From Thinopyrum elongatum (taxonomy: Eukaryota > Streptophyta > Magnoliopsida > Poales > Poaceae): a DNA stretch of 64,000 nt. Positions 56,585 to 64,000 of this stretch are shown one piece after another. The DNA is taken from the NCBI GenBank assembly GCA_011799875.1, contig CM022303.1, positions 62,143,202 through 62,207,201 of the forward strand, read 5' to 3'. The notes beneath the pieces were generated by a model. It worked only from the letters and a program-made list of their open reading frames with translations. It ran no database searches and was not told the origin of the DNA. A program made the translations under genes and the position numbers. Within the stretch, counting starts at the first letter, position 1; each line of letters begins with the position of its first letter.

Positions 56585-58712
56585 TGTAGGGTAACGCAGC
56601 AGCAAACAAAAATTTTCCGACCTACGCACCAGCCCAGGAACACTATGGAGACTGCATACAAGGTTTGATCATTTTCATTACCGACTCGTAGTGCAGCGGA
56701 AGTAGAGTCGATGACGATCGGCGGAGCAGATCCCTGCAACTAGGATTTACAACCTCCCAACCGCGAGGATGTACTCCCTCATCCGCCACCCGGACAGCCC
56801 TCCGGGAGGCGGTCGGACAGTCCCCCGGACGGTGTCACGGACAGCCCTTCGGGAGGACTCACAGAACTCGGACCGTCATATGGACAGCCCTTCGGGAGGC
56901 ACTCTCGAACAGCCCCTCGGGCACTAAGATCGAAACTACGACCTCTCTACAGAGTTGCACACATACGGTGTCATCTATCCAGTAGGGCTTCGCCGTCCAG
57001 AACTAGTTCCCACCGGAACCCAGACAGCCTTTCGGCTCTACGAAACTCTTTTCGTGGGAGGGAGAGACAAGCAAGATAATGCATGGCATGAGTATGAGAG
57101 CAAGGGATGAAGGAGATGGCAGCCCCAACTCCTCCTTTTATAGGCCAAGGCAAGGGGTGGGGTGGGATGTTGAAATACCAAAATACCCAAGCTTCATGTC
57201 ACACATGAAAGGGCATAATGGTAATGCAAGGGAGGCATCATGGGGACACCAAGGGGACACCCCTTGGGCAGGCCACACATGTGCCCCCCCATGGGGGGGG
57301 GGGCCAACAAGCCACCAACATGTCTCCATGAAACATTCATGCTCCCTAGACAAAAAGCCACCAAACAAGCACCCCCGATTCGTGGGATCTTGTCCCCTCG
57401 CGCTGAGACAAGATGTTTTCCGCGAATGTTTTTCTGAGAAATTCCAGAAGGTCCCAGAACATTTCTGGTACCCTCTAAAATTATTCTAGGCGTGTTCCGA
57501 AACATTTCCGGTATGGTAGTTTTCATCAGCGAAAAGCAACAACAGCGGTTACGGCAGCTCTGGAACATTTTCGGTTTTTTCTCTCTGAAAATTCCCAGAA
57601 GTTCCCAGACCAATTTTGACATCCTCTGAAAATTTCCATGCGATGCCGAAACCCTATTTTACCAAATAATATATTCCGAAACACCTTTTCAGTTTTACCG
57701 AAACTCTTTCGGTGTTCGCTCTCTCCGGAACTCTTCCGTTGTCTCCGAAACTTTTTCGATGACTTTCTCTCAGACTCCCTGTCTAGTATTCAGCAGATAG
57801 ATGACCCTTAAGCGTGTGACCCTATAGGTTCGGTGAAGTATAGACATGACCGGAACACTTTCCGATCAATGATCAGCATCGGAGCCGTGGACACCCATAT
57901 TGACCCCTATACCCACACGAATGAATATTCGAGTGAACCTCCAGTTGCCGTGTTCTATTCCTGTTGCTTCACGATATGTTACAAATACCCGAGGTGAGAC
58001 ATGTTGGCATTCCCGTGGATCAACAACTTGTCCACTATGCTAGTTACCTTGTTACCGATATTGTTCTCTTTTCTCGTTACCGTGTTCCGGCATCCCCGTG
58101 ATCAAATCACAAAGTGTCTGGCCAGACGATGATGGATACCGTAACACCGAGAGGGCCCAGAGATATCTCTCCATTGTCAGAGGAGCAAATCCCAATCTCG
58201 AGCTATCAAGTTACTTGACATACTTTTCCATGAACCCGTAAGCCGTCGTAATAGCCACCCATTTACGAATGACGTTTAACAAACCCCAAAGTTCATGAAG
58301 CAAGCATGAAGAAACTCGATACTCTCATGGTCTAAGGAATCATGCAAACGTTAACCATCTCTGTGTTATTAACCATTAACTTGTGACGAATGTATTCTCA
58401 TAGCATAACATCAATTCGGGTCGATTCAACACAAATGTTCTTCTAACATTGTGCCCTCAAACTTGCCGGCATAGTCATGCCCATGATCAGGAAAACAGAA
58501 CCATCATGCAACACTTGAGCTAGTCTTAGAGTCCAGACTAGGAATACATTTTACCGTTTATTATTCCACACGTGCATATGAGTCTTCCTCCGAGCCTCAT
58601 GGTTATTGTAGACTCGAGAACCATAGCAGTTATTGCATGGAACATAAACTTAATTATAAACAGGGAGATAATCAATAACATTTATTATAGCCTCTAGGGC
58701 ATATCTCCTACA
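56585..58712 (-). repeat. 3' LTR of Angela/BARE-type Copia element F (2128 bp)
   Basis: The plus strand begins TGTAGGGTAACGCAGC and ends GGGCATATCTCCTACA. On the minus strand it reads TGTAGGAGATATGCCC...TTACCCTACA, a complete LTR. To its right, GACTCCCACTTGCACTAG is the polypurine side (minus AGTGGGAGTC), so this is the downstream LTR of a minus-strand element that continues past the window end. It contains a poly-G (57292-57302) and TATA-type TATAAAAGGAGGAG (minus, near 57140). Colinear with the truncated LTR of element D in opposite orientation. Confidence 0.9.
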
Positions 58713-61700
58713 GACTCCCACTTGCACTAGAGTCAATAATCTAGTTAATGCTAATGCACTTTTCACCTGTGGCACACCGGTGTATATATGCTTCGCTTGT
58801 GGTATAGCCTGATGTCCAACAGATCTGACGACTTCAGTTCCGTGTGTATCTTTGCATATCCTCGCGTTTTCACGCTTTCACAAAATTCATATTTTGTGTG
58901 GACTTGGCTTTGTATATATGTGAATCACAGGTTGATCCTGGATTCCTCCGACTGAGTTATGGAGTAACTACCTGCAGTAGTGTCCCATTGACAAAAGCCA
59001 TCTTGGAACCATACTAAGTTCATGAATGAACTATATGATTCAACATCTTCTTTGTTGCTTTTAAAAGCGGCAACATACTTCGCCTCTGTTATAGAATTCG
59101 CCACAGTATCTTGTTTGGAACAATTTCCAACTACCGTGCATCATATTGTGTGTTACACAAAAACCCTCAATTTAATTTGAAAATCGCATGGAGAAATGAT
59201 GAAGACTGCTTCGATGTAACCTTTTACAACGAACTCTTCATGATCTCCGCTTGCGAGAAAACTTGTCATCAGTGCTACTTTAGTACTCAATGACCCTTCT
59301 TCACTGTTGTCCCTTGATCAGTACTTTTGATCACTTTGGTATCTATACTCGCAATACCTGGGGAGTATCAGACATATCTGGTTGTTTTACATACCATGGA
59401 ATACATGATTAATCCAAACACAAGAGTGTTTGGAATCTCCATCATGTATTTTGCTCATTAGTGTTTTGGGACACCGAGTCTTGCAAAAACTCTTTCCATG
59501 TGACTTCGGCAAGAATCACTCCTTGACGTTTTAATGCTAAAAAGTTTTAGCATCTTGTCAATATGTATCTTTGCTCAGCCCCATTAGGTAAATCTATCTC
59601 CATAGATTATTATGCCTAATATAAAGGCGATTTAGCCCAAGCACTTCATCGAAAAACTATTTTCAAATAAAGTCCTAATTCGTGTCAAGAAATTTATTTG
59701 CAATTAACAATGTGTCAAGCACACAACGTTTTTAGAAATTTTATTATGCTCCCACTTACTTTCTTGAATCATAAGCATCTTCGTTACCCATTGATGAAGT
59801 CAAACCACTTTGACCATTTCATCAAAACACGAAGATTCCAACTCCATTTTGCTCTCTTCTGTCCATTGCTGGAACTCTGAAGTTTGCATACTTACTAGCA
59901 TCCTCTGGAATGAAAAAATACCTTGGACTGTAACACATGCAAGTCCTTGGTTTTATTTCCATCAGATGGAAATCCTTTTCTCATCCTTTGTTTCATATCT
60001 CATGATTGAAATATGTATTAATTGCTAGTTCAACCCGAACCGACTTTAACCATCGCTACGATGAAACAACCTCATCGTAGTCAACTTCTTGAGCTCGTTA
60101 TTGCAACAAGTCGAGCTTTATGGATAAAACATTTTTACCCGTATCAGTTTTTAGTTCCATAAAATTCGTTAGACTCTAAGTCTTCCGAAAGGCGTATCAA
60201 GGTTTTAATCTTGAAACATTTATATGAAGACTATCTCGGATTGTATTGGCATTTAGCCAATTCCGGAGTCAGGGCCCATCAACGCTTCCATGTGTATCGT
60301 AGGTATACTGTTGTCTAACAACAATATCTCGTTTGCGCACCTGAGAGGTTTGCACGAGCCTTGCCTACGTGGTTCAGCTGCAAGTTCGACCGAAGTCCAT
60401 ACATTTTATTGTAGAGACTTCCGTATCAGTCGTAGTAGGAAACTCTGGAATTACTTCCATGGTCTCTTTCCTTTGACCTGATGACGAAGATACTGTTTAT
60501 CTCGTCGAGTTGCACTATTCTCCCACTCACCTTTTTGAAAGAACCATTTTCTTCAAAAAGCATACCGTCCTTTGTGGCAAACCTATTTGCCTCGGTATAG
60601 TGAGGGAGGAATACCCAATGACTTGGGATAACCTACAAAGTAGCACTTGTCTAATTTGGAATAGGTTTGTAACCTTTTACACAAGCCCCATATTCCAAAT
60701 GTTTAAGAAAAGATATAACATGGTTGGGCGTACCATACCATGGTGTCATTTCAACAGACCCGATGGAGCTCTTTTCAGTGTAAAAGCCGCAGTCTCTAAA
60801 GCATCACTCTTTAAAAGGGATAATGGCAAATTTATTTATGTCATCTTTGATCTTACCATGTCATAAATGGTTCGATTACATCTTCACGGACTTTCCACTT
60901 GTAGTGGTGTTCCGGGAGGTGCAAGTTATGAAATCCCTTTCACAACTCATCGGACATCCGCTAAACTTGTAACTCAAATATTCCTTTCTGCAATCGAATT
61001 GTAGAAACATAATTTTCTTGTTACAATAACTTCTATTTCATTTTTGAAAACCTTTCGAATGAATTCAAAAGATCCAGACTTACGTCTCATCAAGTAAATA
61101 TCCATATATCTACTAGAGTCATTTATGAAGATAGATAAATCCACTACTTGCAACAACTTTATCGGACTACACACATCAAATGTATGACCACCAATAAGTT
61201 TGTTGTCCATTCCTTATGGCTTGTGAATGGTATTTCAGTCACTTCACTTTTTGGAGAAAAGTTGCAAGTGTCAGATGATTCAAAATCAAACGACTTCAAA
61301 ATCCATCATAATGGAATTTTCCATGCGGGTTTCTCCAATGTGACCGAATGCAGTGCCACACTTGTGTGGTATTCTTTTAGTCTTTTGACATTTAGCGTCA
61401 GTGTTATGGATGTATCATATTACCATCAATATTCATAACATACGTCCCATCTTGGATGGAAGCATGGCCCTTCATGTTATTCATAATACTGAACAACAAT
61501 TGTTGTTTTTATGAACAACTCTTTTGCAACAAACATTATGCAATGGGCTAGAGTGTATGAAACTCTAAAATGAATTATGAAAGTAAATCCAAAGGTAATA
61601 TATTATTATCATTATTCATAACATACATCTCATTCTCAATGAAAGTATGGCCCTTATGTTATTCATAACATCGAACATAAAAAGTTCTCTTATGAACAAC

Positions 61701-64000
61701 CTTCTTGCAAGATACCTTATGCAATGGGCTAGAGTTTGTGAAACTCTAAATGAATTAAGAAAATAAATACAGACGGTAATACACCGATGGAAGGTATAGT
61801 AACATTTACTATGTTCCCTGTGTATACCAAAACCTCATTCCTGGTTAGTCTTTCAGGCCATAGTAGTTCTTACATCGAGTTGCAATAGAAAGCAATCAAG
61901 CGGGTATCTTTGTGATTAACTCACAATACCCAAGAATCAGTGATTAACAATTTAATCATAATTCCCAAGAACTATATCTTTGACCAGCCTTCTATACATC
62001 AAAAACTTGTATGACATTCATACATGAACTGGATATTCCAGTCTTCTTTCTTTCTGCCTTTATACTTCTAACAGTTTAACTTTTAGTATTTCTCCTACTC
62101 TCAGAAGAAGCATCCAACTTAAGAGTGGCGTTAGCCCCGGACTTCCTAGGCGTGAAAGTTTCACTAACACCCTTCGGACACTTCCTTTCTCTTTAAGTTG
62201 TTGTTTTATTCACCTTTCATCATATGACAGGCGTTCTTCTGGATCCCTCTCTTATCAATCTAATGCATAGTAAACACCTTTACTAATAGTTTGCAAACAA
62301 ACATTGCTTTGGATATCTCGTATCTTTTAGCCTTTGTCTGTCTCTGAAAATGATTTTCAGATTCCATGAATATCACATAACTATCCAAACTTTCGAAGTT
62401 CGGGTCTCATGGAAGCAAACATATTGCACTTGACTGAAACGGAATTCTAGCTTTTGGATCGAAGGACGAGAGTCACATGATCCATAGCATAAGCGAGAGA
62501 ATACCGAAAGTATGCGATAGGACAAAGTCCTTCTCGGCACTCTTGAGGATAATCCTCACATTACGTTACCAACCGTAAAGTTTTAACAAGATATTTAACA
62601 GCTTATTCAATTTTAACAGGGAAGGTGGAAACGGGAGCCATTATTCTATAACTGTTAAGCAAAACACACTTAGATAGTGTTCAAAATTAATTGCATTGAG
62701 AATTAAACAAGTTAATTCTGCAGTGCGCTCCCACTCAAATCAATATCTCTCATAATTGATTTTGAGTGATACAAGATCCAGACTTCAATTCATCGCCATA
62801 GAATCATCATCTCATGACGGGAATTTTAATCGTTAGGCCAACTTGCCGATCACATCTCCATGTGACTCTTGCTCATCTTTCAATGCGTGTGTTCCGAGCT
62901 GATGACTTTCATGCCTGAACGTCAAGACAACCAAGTGATCTCGCTGCGAGGTCTCAACTCACCCGCCTCACACATCCCTAATCATTCATACCCATGCATC
63001 CATGGCGCACCCCGAAAAGTTAGGTGCCGTGACGGTGCTACACTTGGGAGAACACTAACTACTTGATATTTTTGTGAGAGATCACCCTAATAAAAGGGCG
63101 ACTACCGCGCAATCAAGAAGGGTGCATCATAAGGGATAAACATCTCAGGCAATTCATAATAGCATGATATGGTATAGCCCTTTCTGACGGAGAAGTCTTC
63201 TATTTCTTCGTCTTTGGCATTCGCGTCGGTGTTCACCTTCGCGAAGATTGCCACCACCTTGTCGATGCACCAGATAATATTGCTATCTCTATAGCTAATA
63301 AAATAAGTGCATTACATAAGGTTGACACGCAGGTCATTAAAGTGCAATCATATGGCTCCAGCCATCATGCCGAATCATGACACGCAGGTCATGTTAATTA
63401 ATTTACATCATATAGTCATCTCATACATAATCAAGTTATTATGAGCACTGCTATACCACATCACATGCACAAGCAAACCCTCCTGCAAAACCAAGTTAGA
63501 CACCTCTAATCGGTTCATGCAAAAACTTGTTTTACGTGGCTTCTAAGGTTTCAAAACAAACCGAAGCTACCAACGTCCATCATCAAGTATGATAATTCAA
63601 GTCGCTAGATTAACTTTCCAGGGTGTATGAAAACCGAGATAATAAAATCTCGAGCCCCATACTAAACTTCGTCATACGCATGACCCCCGTGCAGATCATA
63701 TCTGCATTGCCCTTTCTTCTGCGAAACATCCATCTTTCATTGACTAAAGTGGAACCCAAAGAACTGTTAGAACTTCGTTGATCTGTCAATCAGCATACTC
63801 AGGAGCAGCATGAAAGGATCGCGGATTGCCAGAACTTTGTCAGATTCCACAATGCTGTCAAGATCAGGACTACGCAAATTCGAGGGAAGCAACAAGAACA
63901 TCCGGTAACAGATTTCATCTGCTGCCCGCACAAATAATTTTCAGCAATAGATCTCATCTACTACCTAATTATATTGTGCAACACCCATACATCTCCATGT
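58713..64000 (-). pseudogene. Decayed Copia polyprotein of element F (Angela/BARE lineage), runs off the window
   Basis: Read leftward, fragments appear in Copia order with many stops and shifts. An integrase core lies at 61220-60870 (THTFDVCSP-like start, INDSSRYMDIYLMRRKS, later LAPPGTP). The next fragment at 60870-60490 reads FLKHLEYGACVKGYKP and LFEENGSFKKVSGRIVQLDE. A trace of reverse transcriptase lies at about 60150-59850 (KARLVA, VAMVK). The RNase H end lies at about 59100-58720 (VANSITEAKYVAAF, where TEAEY is expected, then RSIYTGVPQVKSALALTRLL and TLVQVGV). The region 61500-64000 should hold protease and gag, but I could not read any motif there. The element is long dead. The LTR at 56585-58712 belongs to it, and its other LTR lies beyond 64000. 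Confidence 0.82.
61430..61790. repeat. Two-copy tandem repeat, period about 180 bp, in element F
   Basis: ATTCATAACATACRTCYCAT followed by GGAAGYATGGCCCTTMATG, TATGAACAAC, TTGCAA and TATGCAATGGGCTAGAGT occurs at about 61432-61590 and again at 61613-61770. The second copy also repeats GTGAAACTCTAAATGAATTA. It is a local duplication in the gag-side interior. Confidence 0.75.

Noticed and set aside
1..64000. CRISPR arrays, operons, riboswitches, rRNA genes, functional tRNA genes
   Set aside because: None seen. The sequence is plant nuclear DNA dominated by transposable elements, and the short repeats present have no regular spacer structure.

Overview
The window is plant nuclear DNA from a Triticeae grass, most probably Triticum or Aegilops. 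The evidence is the repeat content: Angela/BARE-type Copia LTRs starting TGTAGGAGATATGCCC, an Athila-type Gypsy element of the wheat Fatima/Sabrina kind, very long Gypsy LTRs starting TGTAACATCCCC, Tourist and hAT MITEs and microsatellites. Family names are from memory of Triticeae repeats and were not checked against a database. I found no intact cellular gene. The window holds gene relics and, from about 5.4 kb onward, almost only transposable elements (TEs) in several layers.

Left part (1-12.3 kb). Positions 147-1703 are the 3' half of a chloroplast-type ascorbate peroxidase gene. Its introns are kept but it is broken by frameshifts and a stop, so it is an unprocessed pseudogene. Next come a hAT transposase relic (5463-6620), a complete but internally deleted hAT element with 8-bp target duplications (6989-8316), a 186-bp hAT MITE with its own 8-bp duplication (8570-8755) and a fold-back MITE with long inverted ends (10384-10634).

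Middle part (12.3-31.8 kb). A complete Copia-like LTR retrotransposon (12325-19493, minus strand, 583-bp LTRs, duplication CGATA) has no recognisable polyprotein and contains a GC-rich, gene-like island. It is followed by a 60-bp minisatellite, a tRNA-like relic, a satellite of about 315 bp with AT-rich flanking arrays, a CACTA-type end, a Tat-type Gypsy fragment with an LTR and primer-binding site on the minus strand, and a Tourist MITE.

Right part (31.1-64 kb). This is one deep nest read as successive interruptions. A gag-like ORF (H) is cut by an LTR (G). G is cut by a DNA element sitting in a TA microsatellite (L) and, further right, by a Gypsy element with 3.9-kb LTRs (A). A's second LTR is cut by a deleted relative (B), then an Angela-type LTR (D), an Athila-type element (E), a further long-LTR Gypsy (C) and an Angela/BARE-type element (F) that runs off the window. 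The right halves of most layers lie beyond position 64000.

The only substantial coding sequence is in element E: RNase H and integrase with catalytic residues present but with two frameshifts, and an intact 138-codon acidic, coiled-coil-like ORF downstream of pol. No operon, CRISPR array or new defence or metabolic system was found. The best candidates for something under-described are that ORF with its duplicated polypurine tract, the TA-microsatellite element L, and the gene-like island inside the non-coding Copia element.
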